Counted from the first letter of the stretch, positions 32,814 through 42,118 are shown. The stretch: DNA of 55,804 nt from Streptomyces sp. MspMP-M5 (GCF_000373585.1 NZ_KB891903.1:1-55804), one strand, 5' to 3'. The notes: generated from the letters alone by a model not told the origin. Made by a program: numbers and translations.

Positions 32814-33983
32814 TCAGCGCTCCACGAGCGCGAACAGCGCCTCCCAGCGGCCGACGATCTCGTCGGTGGAGAACCGCTGGATGTTCTCCCGGGCCGTCTC
32901 GCCCATCCGGTTCCGCAGTTCCTCGTCCGACATCAGGGTGTCGAGGTGGCGGGCGAATTCGGTGACGTTGCCGGGCGGGGCCAGGAAGCCGTCGGTGCCG
33001 TCCGTGATGATCTCGCGGACGCCCGGGGCCACATCGAAGGCCACACACGGCACCGCGGTGGCCATCGCCTCCATGGGCGCGAGCGGGAAGCCCTCGCCGC
33101 GCGAGCTCAGCGCGAAGACCGCGCTCTCCCGCAGCGCTCCGGCGACGTCGCTGGTCCGGCCCATCCACTCGACCGAATTCGTCACCCCCAGCTCGGCCGC
33201 CTGCTTGCGCAGCGCCTCGGCCTCCTCACCGGAGCCGTAGATCCGCAGCGTCCAGTCCGGGTGCTGCGGCGCGACCTTCGCCCACGCCTCCAGGAGCAGG
33301 TCGACGCCCTTCTCCTCGTGCAGCCGGCCGATGCTCGCCACGACCTTGCGGGAGCGGTCCGAGGGGACGTCGGGGAAGAACGGCAGCGGGTTCGGCATGA
33401 AGCCGACGTTGTCCATCCGCTGCCGGATCCACTTGTCCGCGTCCTCCCGGGTGAGCGGCAGCATCCGGTCGACGTCCTGGTAAAACCGCTTGACACGGGC
33501 GAACCGGGACGACCTTCGGCAGGTCTCGAACGATTCGTGGCTCATTCCGATGACCGCCAGCCCGGCGGTGTCGGCCAGCGCCACCCACTCCATCGCCCAC
33601 ACCTGGGTGACGATCACCACGCCGCCCGGACGGGCCGCCCGGAACAGCGCGCTCATCTTGGCGGCCTGCTCGTGCATCCCGGCCTCGCGCGCGGCCCGGC
33701 GCCGCTGCTCGACGACGTTCAGGCGGTCCTTCAGGCCGCGCACCGGGCGGACGCTCGGCGGGTGCACGTCGTAGAGCGTGGTGGTCTCGTACGGCAGGTC
33801 GGGGCCGAGCTCGTGGACCCGGCCCTCGGGGGGCGGCACGATGCCGACGACGTGCACCCGGTGGCCCCGCTCGGCGAACAGGCGCGCCATCTGGTGCGAC
33901 CAACTGGTGATGCCGCCCAGCTCGTTGACGCTGTTGGAGACGAAGAAGATGTCCCGCGGCTCGGCTGCGTTCGACTTGGTCAT
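32814..33983 (-). CDS. Glycosyltransferase family 4 protein
   Basis: 389 residues from ATG 33983, which overlaps the upstream gene's stop by one base (TGATG). The N-terminal Rossmann half opens with DIFFVSNSVNELGGITSWSH. The C-terminal donor-binding half has VASIGRLHEEKGVDLLLEAW, RIYGSGEEAEALR and the EGFPLAPMEAMATAVPCVAFD motif with the conserved Glu residues of GT-B retaining enzymes. Translational coupling with a CDP-glycerol transferase fusion implies that it glycosylates or extends a wall teichoic-acid-like polymer. Sugar unknown. Confidence 0.9.
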   Translation of the reverse strand: MTKSNAAEPRDIFFVSNSVNELGGITSWSHQMARLFAERGHRVHVVGIVPPPEGRVHELGPDLPYETTTLYDVHPPSVRPVRGLKDRLNVVEQRRRAAREAGMHEQAAKMSALFRAARPGGVVIVTQVWAMEWVALADTAGLAVIGMSHESFETCRRSSRFARVKRFYQDVDRMLPLTREDADKWIRQRMDNVGFMPNPLPFFPDVPSDRSRKVVASIGRLHEEKGVDLLLEAWAKVAPQHPDWTLRIYGSGEEAEALRKQAAELGVTNSVEWMGRTSDVAGALRESAVFALSSRGEGFPLAPMEAMATAVPCVAFDVAPGVREIITDGTDGFLAPPGNVTEFARHLDTLMSDEELRNRMGETARENIQRFSTDEIVGRWEALFALVER

Positions 33984-36838
33984 CAACGGCTCCACTGCGC
34001 AAAGAACTGGTCGACGATGCTCTGAGCGGCGTCGCCCTGGTCGTATTCCCCGAACTTGGCGACGAATTCCTTGCGGTCCTTGGCGTATTCCAGCTGCTGG
34101 GACTCGAAAGACTGCATGGCCTCGAAGAAATCGTCCTCGGTGCGTACCACCGGCCCCGGGGCGTGTTCCAGCAGATCGAAGTACGTGCCGCGCCCCTCGT
34201 GCACATATTCGTCGTAGTCGTAGGTGAAGAACATCAGCGGCCGGTCGAGCAGCGCGTAGTCGAACATCACCGACGAATAATCCGTGACCAGGCCGTCGGC
34301 CAGCTCCAGGATCGGGGTGATGTCGTGCCGCGCCGAGACGTCGATCACCCGGCCCTGCACGGTCGGCGGCAGCACCACGTGGTTGAGGTAGTGCGAGCGG
34401 ACCAGCAGGACGTAGCGGTCGCCGAACTCGTCGGCGAAGCGCTCCACGTCGAAGGGGAGCGCGAACCGGCCGTGCCGGCCGCCCGCCTTGCGGAACGTCG
34501 GCGCGTACAGCAGCACCTTCTTGTCCGCGGGGATGCCCAGCTCCGCCGCGAGCGGACCGCGCTCCCGGTGGCCCAGCTCGGTCTCCCGCAGCCGGGCCCG
34601 CACCAGCGCGTCGTTGCGCGGGTAGCCCACCCGCAGCAGGGTCTTCTCCTTCAGCCGGAACGCCTTGGCCAGCGTCCGCGCATCGTGCTCGGTGCGGCAC
34701 AGGAAGCGGTCGAAGCGGTCCAGCGAGCGCTGCTGCTCGGCCTGCTCCTGGCGGGTCTGCGCCTTGAGCGAGGGCTGGTCGAAGCCCATGTTCTTCAGCG
34801 CCGAGCCGTGCCAGGTCTGGAGGTAGGTGGTCTCGGGGCGCTTGGTCAGCTTCAGCGGGTAGCTCTGGTTGTCCACCCAGTACTCGGCCTGCGCCAGCGC
34901 CTTGAGGTACTGCAGCGACCAGCGCTTGACCAGGGTGGCGTCCTTGGGGAAGTCCTTCGGGGACCCGGCGTACGACCAGATCGCCTCGAACTCCAGGCCC
35001 TGCCGGCGCATCTCCTCGTAGATCGCGCGCGGGCTGTCGCTGTACTGCTTGCCGAGGTGGCTCTCGAAGACCACCGTGCGCTTCTTGATCGGCAGCCGGC
35101 TGAACACCTCGTGGTACGCCCGCAGCTTGGTGTCCCCGGAGGTGAGCGTGTTGCGCAGCGCCTTGGCCTTGCGGTAGCCGGACTTGGCCAGCGCCCCCGG
35201 CTTGCCGTGCATGCCCTTGGTGATCAGGCCCTGGACGCGCTCGGCGTTGGCGCTCTCGCTGATCAGCCGGAACGCCAGGTGTCCCTTGGAGGAGACGTGC
35301 GGCTCGATGTGGTCGGCGACCATCCGGGTCAGCCGCGGCCGGATCGGCAGCGGGCCGCCGGCCAGCTCGGTGTCGGCGACCGTCAGCCGGGAGGTGGTGG
35401 GCACCCCGTCGACCTCCAGGCGCAGCCGGACGTCCCAGATGGTGTCGACGATGCCCAGCGGGCGCAGCCGCGCGGTGAGGTCGGCGGCGGTCTCCCACAC
35501 CACGGCGTCGCCCTCGTGGCGCACCGTCTGCACCGGGAAGGTGAAGGACTGCAGGCTGCGGCGGCGGGCGCTGAACTCCAGCTCGCCGCGGAGCGTGGCG
35601 CCCTCGGGGATCACGCCGAGCGGGTTGGTGACCCGGCCGGCCAGCGAGACGGTGCTGCCGGCCTCGGAGAACCGGGTGAGCTGGTTGCGCAGGAACAGCT
35701 GGTTGACCGGCTTCTCGTGGTAGCCGAGTTCGGTGACGTCCAGCACCTGGCGGCCGAACGCGTCGTCGAAGTGGCCGTCGCACCAGTAGATCCGGCCGTC
35801 GTGCTGGGCGAGCGGCGAGGAGAGCTTGGCGCGGTTGATGAGGCTGTCGACGGCCGGGATGAGGTTGTCCCAGTCGCCCTTCTGCAGCAGGTAGGCGCAG
35901 ATGGCCTGGATCGGCTGGACCCGCTCGTACGCCTCGGGCGCGAGGCCGGCGAGGTACTCCCGGGAGAGCTCGGCGAACTCCTGGCGGTACGCCTCGTCGC
36001 GGAACGGCAGGTCCCGCAGGTGGAGCACCAGGTCGTGCTTGAGGAACTTGACGTCCTTGGCGAGCTTCATCTCGGTCAGCCCGCGCTCGGCCAGGAGGGC
36101 GTCGATCCGCCGGTGGATCTCCAGCCGGTGGGTGTAGTTGGTCATTTCGTGCCGCCGGTTCGTCACCGACTTCACGGCGGCCTTCTCGAAGACGTTCCAG
36201 AAGTAGACCTGATTGGGAATCAGGGTGATGCGGTTCGCCGCGAGATATGCGTCGGCGATAAACATCAGGTCCTCGTAGAACATCCCCTTGGGGAAGCGGA
36301 GGTCGTTCTCGATGAGGAATTCGCGGCGGTAGCACTTGTTGGTGGAGAGGGTGTCCCACACAAAAAGGTCCGGCAATTCCGTGACCGATTCGAAAGTGCG
36401 GGTCGTGGAATAGAGCCAGGCGTACCACTCGTCCCGCTTCTGGTTCCGGGTGTCCCTGTGGATTCGGACACACAGACCCGAGACGATGTCCGCTTCGGTT
36501 TCCTCGGCGGCCTCCAGCAAATTGCGGCAGGCGTTGTGTTCCAGGACGTCGTCGCTGTCCAGGAACATGACGTACTGTCCGCGGGTGTGCTGAATGCCGA
36601 GGTTCCGGGGCTCGCCGCCGGCGCCGCTGTTCTCCGGCAGCTGGAAGGCTCTGACCCGCTCCGGGTGGGCGGCCGCGAGCGCCTGCGCGACCTCGAAAGA
36701 ACGGTCGGTGCTGCAATCGTCGACGATCACCACCTCGACGTCCCGGAGTGTCTGATCCAGTACGGACTGGACCGCGGTCGGCAACCGGTCGGCGTCGTTG
36801 TAGACAATGACGACTACTGAGACGTCAGGCACAGGCAC
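33983..36838 (-). CDS. Fused GT2 glycosyltransferase and CDP-glycerol glycerophosphotransferase
   Basis: 951 residues from GTG 36838, with GAGGG five bases upstream; GTG 36832 is an alternative. The N-terminal GT2 domain (about 1-240) has VSVVVIVYNDADRLPTAVQS and the metal-binding MFLDSDD (94-97). After a middle region of uncertain fold comes the TagF/TarF-type domain (about 560-951) with TYLQTWHGSALKNMGFD, VGYPRNDAL, LLYAPTFRKAG and VTDYSSVMFDYALLDRPLMF, including the catalytic His and the nucleotide-binding segments. It should polymerise glycerol- or polyol-phosphate and add sugars, on the cytoplasmic face, to build a wall glycopolymer. Such fusions are common in Streptomyces. Confidence 0.92.
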   Translation of the reverse strand: MPVPDVSVVVIVYNDADRLPTAVQSVLDQTLRDVEVVIVDDCSTDRSFEVAQALAAAHPERVRAFQLPENSGAGGEPRNLGIQHTRGQYVMFLDSDDVLEHNACRNLLEAAEETEADIVSGLCVRIHRDTRNQKRDEWYAWLYSTTRTFESVTELPDLFVWDTLSTNKCYRREFLIENDLRFPKGMFYEDLMFIADAYLAANRITLIPNQVYFWNVFEKAAVKSVTNRRHEMTNYTHRLEIHRRIDALLAERGLTEMKLAKDVKFLKHDLVLHLRDLPFRDEAYRQEFAELSREYLAGLAPEAYERVQPIQAICAYLLQKGDWDNLIPAVDSLINRAKLSSPLAQHDGRIYWCDGHFDDAFGRQVLDVTELGYHEKPVNQLFLRNQLTRFSEAGSTVSLAGRVTNPLGVIPEGATLRGELEFSARRRSLQSFTFPVQTVRHEGDAVVWETAADLTARLRPLGIVDTIWDVRLRLEVDGVPTTSRLTVADTELAGGPLPIRPRLTRMVADHIEPHVSSKGHLAFRLISESANAERVQGLITKGMHGKPGALAKSGYRKAKALRNTLTSGDTKLRAYHEVFSRLPIKKRTVVFESHLGKQYSDSPRAIYEEMRRQGLEFEAIWSYAGSPKDFPKDATLVKRWSLQYLKALAQAEYWVDNQSYPLKLTKRPETTYLQTWHGSALKNMGFDQPSLKAQTRQEQAEQQRSLDRFDRFLCRTEHDARTLAKAFRLKEKTLLRVGYPRNDALVRARLRETELGHRERGPLAAELGIPADKKVLLYAPTFRKAGGRHGRFALPFDVERFADEFGDRYVLLVRSHYLNHVVLPPTVQGRVIDVSARHDITPILELADGLVTDYSSVMFDYALLDRPLMFFTYDYDEYVHEGRGTYFDLLEHAPGPVVRTEDDFFEAMQSFESQQLEYAKDRKEFVAKFGEYDQGDAAQSIVDQFFAQWSR

Positions 36839-37388
36839 CTCAACCCTCTTTCGCTGCTGTTTCCGGCCAGAATAGCCCCATCTGCACAGGGGGTTTACGA
36901 CCACCCGCACCGGGACCGCTACACCTGGTGACGGGGCACTGTCCGCGGAAGGGCAGGTACCGGCTAGCCAGTATGACGACGGCTCCGGTCAATCGGTTGC
37001 GGGGGTGTGGCTCGATCAGACATTTATCGGATTCGGATCATGCCGGTGACCCCGGGGTGCCGGAGTTGACGGGGTGGGGAAATGCCCGTTCGACGGCGGC
37101 GGGAAAAGATCGATTACCCGGATTTTGTCCGGACTAACTGGCGGCCCGCACCGCCCGCGGGCCGGCCCGCGGAGTGGCACATGACACAGCGGCAGATGTG
37201 ACGAACTCGGCGCGATCCGGCTCCCGGGTCGTCCACCGGGCACCTCCGCACTCCCCCGAACGTCCTCCTTCCAGAGGACGTGTCCGCCCCGGAGCGGGGG
37301 AAGATCCTGCCCAAGGACGAGAGACGCGTCTTTGCCAAGCCATTACGCTTGCCGTCAAGGCCGCGCAGGGCGGCCATGGAGGAGTGAG
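36839..37388. other. Long intergenic region with a perfect palindrome
   Basis: About 550 bases between divergent genes with no supported CDS. CCGCGGGCCGGCCCGCGG (37155-37172) is a perfect 18-base palindrome. TACGCT at 37344-37349 is a plausible -10 for the YccA-like gene, giving a leader of about 35 bases. Nothing else stood out. Confidence 0.5.
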
Positions 37389-38234
37389 ATGAGGAGCAGC
37401 AACCCGGTCTTCTCGCGACGGGGGTTCAGCCGCGGTGCCGGCTATGCGGACTTCAATGCGCCGCCGCAGGCCGGGGGCCCCGCAGCCGCCTACGCCGGAG
37501 CGAACCCGTACGCCGGAACCAACCCGTACGCCACCGAGACGCCGCAGTACGCACCGCAGTACACCCCGCAGACCCGGCCCATGACGATGGACGACGTCGT
37601 CACGCGCACGGGCCTGACGCTCGGTACGGTCATCGCCGGCGCCACCGTCGGCTGGCTGTTCCTGACCGGCCACCTCGCCTTCGCCCTCGGCGCCGGCCTG
37701 GCCGCGACGGTGCTCGGCTTCGTCCAGTCCTTCAAGCGTAAGCCGGTCCCGGCGCTGATCCTGGGCTACGCCGCGCTGGAGGGCGTCTTCCTCGGCGCGC
37801 TCAGCGGCTTCATCAACGACCTGCCGAAGATGAACGGCGCCCCCATGCAGGCGGTGCTGGGCACGATGGCGGTGTTCGTCGCCATGCTCGTCGCCTACAA
37901 GACCCGGATCGTGCGGGTCACCGAACGCTTCACCCGCTTCGTGATGATCGCGGCGCTGGGCTTCGTCCTGCTGTCGCTGGTGAACCTGCTGTTCATGGTG
38001 TTCGGCGGCGGTGACGGCCTCGGCTTCCGCAGCGGCGGGCTGGGCATCGTCTTCGGCATCGTGGGCGTGGTGCTCGGCGCGCTCTTCCTCGCCATGGACT
38101 TCAAGCAGGTCGAGGACGGCGTGGCCTACGGCGCGCCGCGCGAGGAGTCCTGGCTGGCCGCCTTCGGCCTGACCACGACCCTGGTGTGGATCTACTGGGA
38201 GATGCTGCGGCTGATCTCGATCCTGCGCGACTGA
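37389..38234 (+). CDS. Bax inhibitor-1/YccA-like membrane protein
   Basis: 281 residues from ATG 37389, with GGAGGAG four bases upstream. An N-terminal cytoplasmic region with repeated Asn-Pro-Tyr-Ala units (about 25-60) precedes seven hydrophobic helices (about 70-275). Conserved family features include GLTLGTVIAGATVGW, the ALEGVFLGALSG helix and the acidic LAMDFKQVEDGV segment, with a WIYWEMLRLISILRD C-terminus. Relatives are pH-sensitive ion leak channels or modulators of FtsH; function here is unproven. Confidence 0.9.
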   Translation: MRSSNPVFSRRGFSRGAGYADFNAPPQAGGPAAAYAGANPYAGTNPYATETPQYAPQYTPQTRPMTMDDVVTRTGLTLGTVIAGATVGWLFLTGHLAFALGAGLAATVLGFVQSFKRKPVPALILGYAALEGVFLGALSGFINDLPKMNGAPMQAVLGTMAVFVAMLVAYKTRIVRVTERFTRFVMIAALGFVLLSLVNLLFMVFGGGDGLGFRSGGLGIVFGIVGVVLGALFLAMDFKQVEDGVAYGAPREESWLAAFGLTTTLVWIYWEMLRLISILRD

Positions 38235-38262
38235 CGCACGAGCGACACCCCGCACAGCTGAC

Positions 38263-38296
38263 GAGGGGCCCGTGGGCGACCGCCCGCGGGCCCCTC
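38263..38296 (+). terminator. Terminator after the YccA-like gene
   Basis: GAGGGGCCCGTGGG 38263-38276 pairs with 38283-38296 with one G-T pair and a 6-base loop, 29 bases after the stop. It may also serve the convergent DUF4287 gene. Confidence 0.8.
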
Positions 38297-38327
38297 GCGC
38301 GTGCGCGGGACTCCTTCGGGGTCCGGG

Positions 38328-38555
38328 TCAGAACTTGCGGGCGGCGCGCCGGAGACCGTGTTCGTGCACGATCGCCTTGGCGTGGCCGTAGGAGAGGTTG
38401 TGCGCGCCGCGCAGCCAGCTGACCTTTTCGTCGAAGCGGACGAGGGCGGGGCCCTCGTCGACGGTGCGGAGCCAGTCGGAGATGTCCCGGCCGGTGCAGT
38501 GCGGGATGCGGGAGAGAAGGTTCCGGTGGGTTTCTTCCGAGAAGGACAAGGACAT
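38328..38555 (-). CDS. DUF4287 domain protein
   Basis: 75 residues. The pattern GRDISDWLRTVDE...VSWLRGAHNLSYGHAKAIVHEH is the DUF4287 core, a small helical domain of unknown function that is often found with DUF5655. It overlaps nothing and lies alone between two terminators or promoters. ATG 38555 is preceded by a GGAGGCG element. Confidence 0.85.
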   Translation of the reverse strand: MSLSFSEETHRNLLSRIPHCTGRDISDWLRTVDEGPALVRFDEKVSWLRGAHNLSYGHAKAIVHEHGLRRAARKF

Positions 38556-38624
38556 CGGCGCCTCCGGACGCGGTCGATGCTGGTTCTTCCGTTCTTCCGC
38601 TCACCGTGCCTGAGGCTTCCGCCG

Positions 38625-38655
38625 TTGGCAACCACCCGAGTGTTGCGCTTAGGCT
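38625..38655 (+). promoter_or_regulatory. Promoter of a leaderless gene
   Basis: TTGGCA 38625-38630 and TAGGCT 38650-38655 are spaced 19 bases apart, and the GTG start follows only six bases after the -10. The mRNA should start at or next to the GTG. Confidence 0.6.
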
Positions 38656-38661
38656 CACGCC

Positions 38662-39054
38662 GTGCTTGACGTGACGCCTTTGCAGACCGCCGTGGACGCG
38701 CTCGCCGACCGCCTCAGGGCCCTGCCGCAGAGCGCCCTGCGCCGCGGTGCCGCGGCCGAAGGGCTGGCACTGGCACGGGAGTTGGCGGCCCGCGCACAGC
38801 TGATCGAACGGCCCGGGGAGCCGCCCCGGGAACTCCCGAACGCCGGCATCTTCGCGGTCGGCGACCAGCTCGCGGTGGCCGGCCACGATCTCGTCGAGGC
38901 GCTGCGGTCCGCCGCCGCGGGCGGGACGGCGGGCGGTGCGGCCGGCGCGGAAGCTGACGCGAATGCGGCCCCCGCCGGGCAACTGGCGGAGGCCGTGCGC
39001 CGGGTCCGGGAGGCGGCTCAGAGCGAGGCGATGACCCGGTCGGCGAGGATGTAG
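38662..39054 (+). CDS. Small Ala-rich helical protein, unknown function
   Basis: 130 residues from GTG 38662, apparently leaderless. Mostly alpha-helical with Ala/Arg/Leu repeats and a conserved-looking centre RAQLIERPGEPPRELPNAGIFAVGDQLAVAGHDLVEAL. No transmembrane helix or recognised domain. It resembles small proteins widespread in Streptomyces annotated as hypothetical. Its last 37 bases overlap the convergent gene at 39018, so expression of the two may interfere. Confidence 0.7.
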   Translation: MLDVTPLQTAVDALADRLRALPQSALRRGAAAEGLALARELAARAQLIERPGEPPRELPNAGIFAVGDQLAVAGHDLVEALRSAAAGGTAGGAAGAEADANAAPAGQLAEAVRRVREAAQSEAMTRSARM

Positions 39055-40031
39055 ACGCTCTCGTCGCGGGCCTCGCCCCAGGAGAACGTCAACGAGTAGG
39101 CGCCGGAGATGCCCGAGCCGCCCAGCAGCACCGGCGCGTACCCGTCGCGCAGTGCGCCGGCCAGGCTCTTGGCGGTCTCCCGGTGCCCCGGCGTCAGGCA
39201 GAGCGTGGTGCCGTCGGCGAAGACGTACACGTCGAGGGTGCCCAGCGGGCCCGGGCGGACGTCGGACAGCGGGGTGGCCTCGCGGGCCAGCTCCGCCAGG
39301 CGCGCCACGGTGCGCTCGTGGTCGGCGACGGCCGGGGCGGGGGAGAAGTCCGGGTGCGAGGGGTGGCGCCGGCGGGCGGCGGCCAGCTCGGCGGACTCGG
39401 CGGGCTCGTTGGGCTCCGCCGGCTCGAACTCCGGCGCGTCCAGTGCCTCCAGTGCCTCGACGGACTCCAGTGCCTCCACCGACTCCAGCGCGGGCAGCGG
39501 CTCCAGGGCCTCCGGCCCCAGGAGCGACTCCAGCCCGGCCAGGTCCGCCTGGCGCGGCACGAACGGCTGGCTGTCGAACCGGTCGAACCGGTCCAGCTCC
39601 AGCCGCTCGGCGGGCTCCCGCCGCCCCTCGCGGCCGTCGAGCGGGCCGTCGTCGCCCAGGCCGGCCAGCGGGCCGGAGAGCGACGGGGCGTCCGCGCCGT
39701 TCAGGGAGTCCCGGGCCTCCTGCGCGGCCCAGAAGGCGCGCGCCTCGGCCAGCTCCCGCTCCCGCTCCTCCGCGAGTGCTTCCGCGACGGCGGCGCGTAT
39801 GTCCGCGAGCGGGGTCGCCTCGGCGGCCGGGACCCCGCGGGCGGCGGGGACCGTCGCGGCGGCCGCCTGCGTGGCCTCGGCGCGGGCCGTGGCGTCGGCG
39901 CGGGCGGCGACGAGCTCGTCGTGCAGTGCGGTGATCTGGCGGCGCAGCGCACGGGCGGTGCACAGGGCGACGGCGCCCAGCACCACGGCGACCGCCGCGG
40001 TCAGCAGCAGGACGAGGGTGGTGACAGTCAT
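39018..40031 (-). CDS. Membrane-anchored coiled-coil protein, unknown function
   Basis: 337 residues from ATG 40031, with GAGG seven bases upstream. One N-terminal transmembrane helix (about 3-25) is followed by a coiled coil (about 26-115, RALRRQITALHDELVAARAD). A Glu/Ala/Leu-rich repetitive middle comes next (LESVEALESVEALEALDAPE), then a globular C-terminus (about 230-337) with LDVYVFADGTTLCLTPGHRETAKSL. Topology suggests a cytoplasmic body anchored to the membrane. No family recognised. Confidence 0.8.
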   Translation of the reverse strand: MTVTTLVLLLTAAVAVVLGAVALCTARALRRQITALHDELVAARADATARAEATQAAAATVPAARGVPAAEATPLADIRAAVAEALAEERERELAEARAFWAAQEARDSLNGADAPSLSGPLAGLGDDGPLDGREGRREPAERLELDRFDRFDSQPFVPRQADLAGLESLLGPEALEPLPALESVEALESVEALEALDAPEFEPAEPNEPAESAELAAARRRHPSHPDFSPAPAVADHERTVARLAELAREATPLSDVRPGPLGTLDVYVFADGTTLCLTPGHRETAKSLAGALRDGYAPVLLGGSGISGAYSLTFSWGEARDESVYILADRVIASL

Positions 40032-40388
40032 GCCGAAACCTCGCTTCGCTCGGCCTCGCGGACGCGAGGCGCGCACCTCTCGGTGGTTCGCTCACTTCCG
40101 GGCATACGCACACCCTGTCGCGGACCGATCACCGGCGTACTCCCGTTAGCAGATTGTTCTCCGACTTCCTACAACAGCGTGACCGACGTCGGCGACCGTT
40201 CGCAGGGGGGTATGTCCTGAAATGGGGTGCACCCGGGGCCTCCTGGGGTGGGGTGGCCCCGCGTTGAGCTGCAAGAACGCTGCTTCCCCGGGATGTTGGT
40301 CACAATCCTGGGAGCGATTGGGTCGCGATCTTGTCACCGAGTGGCCCAGGTCACGCGCCGTCGCGTTCGGTGCCCGGACGGCAGCGAA

Positions 40389-40435
40389 GGGTGCGCGGGG
40401 AACGGGAGTTGCCCCGTTTTGTCCCCCACGCACCC
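40389..40435. terminator. Strong hairpin downstream of the thiolase
   Basis: GGGTGCG 40389-40395 pairs with CGCACCC 40429-40435, with further inner pairing AACGGG/CCCGTT. It lies about 180 bases after the thiolase stop in a gap of 580 bases (40032-40614) that otherwise holds only the direct repeat described separately. Confidence 0.6.
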
Positions 40436-40494
40436 TCCGGGCGCGCCTGCGAGCCGCCGGCCCGGGGGCGGCCGCAGAGACGCGCGGCCGCCCT

Positions 40495-40630
40495 CACCCT
40501 CCGCTACAGCTCAGCTCAGCCGCTCGTGCCTGTGGTCGCGCTGAGCTTCGCTTCCGCTGCGGGCGGGTGCCGGGCCCTCGTTCCTCGCGCCCGGCCCCCA
40601 CCCTCCGCTACAGCTCAGCTCAGCCGCTCG
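40495..40630. repeat. 32-base direct repeat duplicating the thiolase 3' end
   Basis: Positions 40495-40526 and 40599-40630 are identical over 32 bases, 104 bases apart. The second copy covers the last thiolase codons and stop; the first is non-coding. This could be recombination or slippage involving a gene end. Confidence 0.85.
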
Positions 40631-41835
40631 ATGACCATCGCCATGCCCTGGCCGCCGCCCACGCACATGGTCTCCAGGCCGAACTGCTTGTCGTGCCACT
40701 GGAGGGAGTTGATCAGGGTGGTGGTGATCCGGGCGCCGGTCATGCCGAAGGGGTGGCCGACGGCGATCGCGCCGCCGTTGACGTTCAGCCGGTCCAGGTC
40801 GATGCCCAGGTCGCGGTAGGAGGGGATCACCTGGGCGGCGAACGCCTCGTTGATCTCGACCAGGTCGATGTCGGAGACCGACAGCCCCGCGCGCTTGAGG
40901 GCCTGCTTGCTGGCCTCCACCGGGCCGTACCCCATGATCTCGGGGGAGAGGCCGGAGACGCCGGTGGCGACGATCCGGGCCAGCGGGGTCAGGCCCAGCT
41001 CGCGGGCCTTGGTGTCGGACATGATCACGAGCGCCGCGGCGCCGTCGTTGAGCGGGCAGCAGTTGCCCGCGGTGACCAGGCCGTCGGGGCGGAACACCGG
41101 CTTCAGCCCCTGCACGCCCTCCAGGGTGACGCCGGCGCGCGGACCGTCGTCCTTGGCGACGACCGTGCCGTCGGGCAGCGTGACCGGGGTGATCTCCCGC
41201 TCCCAGAAGCCGTTCTTGATCGCCTGCTCGGCGAGGTTCTGGGACCGGACGCCGAACTCGTCCATGTCCTGGCGGGTGATGCCCTTGAGGCGGGCGAGGT
41301 TCTCCGCGGTCTGGCCCATCGCGATGTACGCGTCCGGCAGCAGGCCGTCCTCGCGCGGGTCGTGCCAGTCGGCGCCCGCCTGCTCGGCGCGGGCCGCGGT
41401 GCGCGCCTCGGCGTCCGCGAAGAGCGGATTGTGGGTCTCCGGCAGGCCGTCGGAGGTGCCCTTGACGCTGCGCGAGACCGTCTCGACGCCGGCCGAGATG
41501 AAGACGTCGCCCTCGCCGGCCTTGATGGCGTGCAGCGCCATCCGGCTCGTCTGGAGAGAGGAGGAGCAGTAGCGGGTGACGGTGCAACCCGGGAGGTGGT
41601 CCATCCCCATCTGGACGGCCACGATGCGGCCGAGGTTGTGGCCCTGCTCGCCGCCGGGCAGACCGCAGCCGAGCATCAGGTCGTCGATCTCGGCCGGGTC
41701 CAGCTCGGGAACCTTGGCCAGGGCGGCCTGGATGATCGTCGCGGTGAGGTCGTCGGGGCGCAGGTCCTTGAGGGAGCCCTTGAAGGCGCGGCCGATCGGG
41801 GAGCGGGCGGCTGAGACGATCACGGCTTCGGGCAT
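40615..41835 (-). CDS. Acetyl-CoA C-acyltransferase (thiolase)
   Basis: 406 residues from ATG 41835 (MPEAVIVSAARSPIGRAFKG), with GGAG upstream. The enzyme joins or cleaves acyl-CoA at the beta-keto position. The nucleophile Cys90 lies in TRYCSSSLQT; the other catalytic blocks are NEAFAAQV, GGAIAVGHPFGMTGARI and CVGGGQGMAMV with the second Cys. Length is standard for FadA-like degradative thiolases. No other beta-oxidation gene adjoins. A TAAGCG-AG-CGCTTA palindrome 156 bases upstream suggests TetR-type control, as seen for fatty-acid catabolism genes. Confidence 0.95.
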   Translation of the reverse strand: MPEAVIVSAARSPIGRAFKGSLKDLRPDDLTATIIQAALAKVPELDPAEIDDLMLGCGLPGGEQGHNLGRIVAVQMGMDHLPGCTVTRYCSSSLQTSRMALHAIKAGEGDVFISAGVETVSRSVKGTSDGLPETHNPLFADAEARTAARAEQAGADWHDPREDGLLPDAYIAMGQTAENLARLKGITRQDMDEFGVRSQNLAEQAIKNGFWEREITPVTLPDGTVVAKDDGPRAGVTLEGVQGLKPVFRPDGLVTAGNCCPLNDGAAALVIMSDTKARELGLTPLARIVATGVSGLSPEIMGYGPVEASKQALKRAGLSVSDIDLVEINEAFAAQVIPSYRDLGIDLDRLNVNGGAIAVGHPFGMTGARITTTLINSLQWHDKQFGLETMCVGGGQGMAMVIERLS

Positions 41836-41990
41836 CACGGCTCCAAGAGGTGTGTGGGTGCTGCGTCCCGGCGGTCCGTCGCGCGGCGGTGGCCGGGCGG
41901 TGGGCGGCGGAACAGGGCGGACCGTCTGGGAAGTTACCTGCACGTAGTGCGAAGGTCACGGGGTGCGCGCTGTGATGCGGGCCTCTTTTC

Positions 41991-42004
41991 TAAGCGAGCG
42001 CTTA
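41991..42004. promoter_or_regulatory. TetR-like operator TAAGCG-AG-CGCTTA
   Basis: A perfect 6-bp inverted repeat with a 2-base centre, in the promoter region of the thiolase. Similar AAGCGnnCGCTT dyads occur, from memory, near actinobacterial fatty-acid catabolism genes; no regulator is in this window. Confidence 0.5.
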
Positions 42005-42118
42005 TGGCGGCAACGGAAGGGGCGGGGCGGGTATTCCCGCAGGGGCATGCGGGAGGCGTCCGCGCGCCCCTGGAGTACGCGGCCGGGCTGCGTCGGCGGC
42101 GCGTCCCTGGAGTGCGTC

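Noticed and set aside
34163..36820. 885-codon plus-strand frame opposite the GT2/TagF fusion
   Set aside because: The minus-strand protein has conserved motifs throughout; this frame is a GC-bias shadow.
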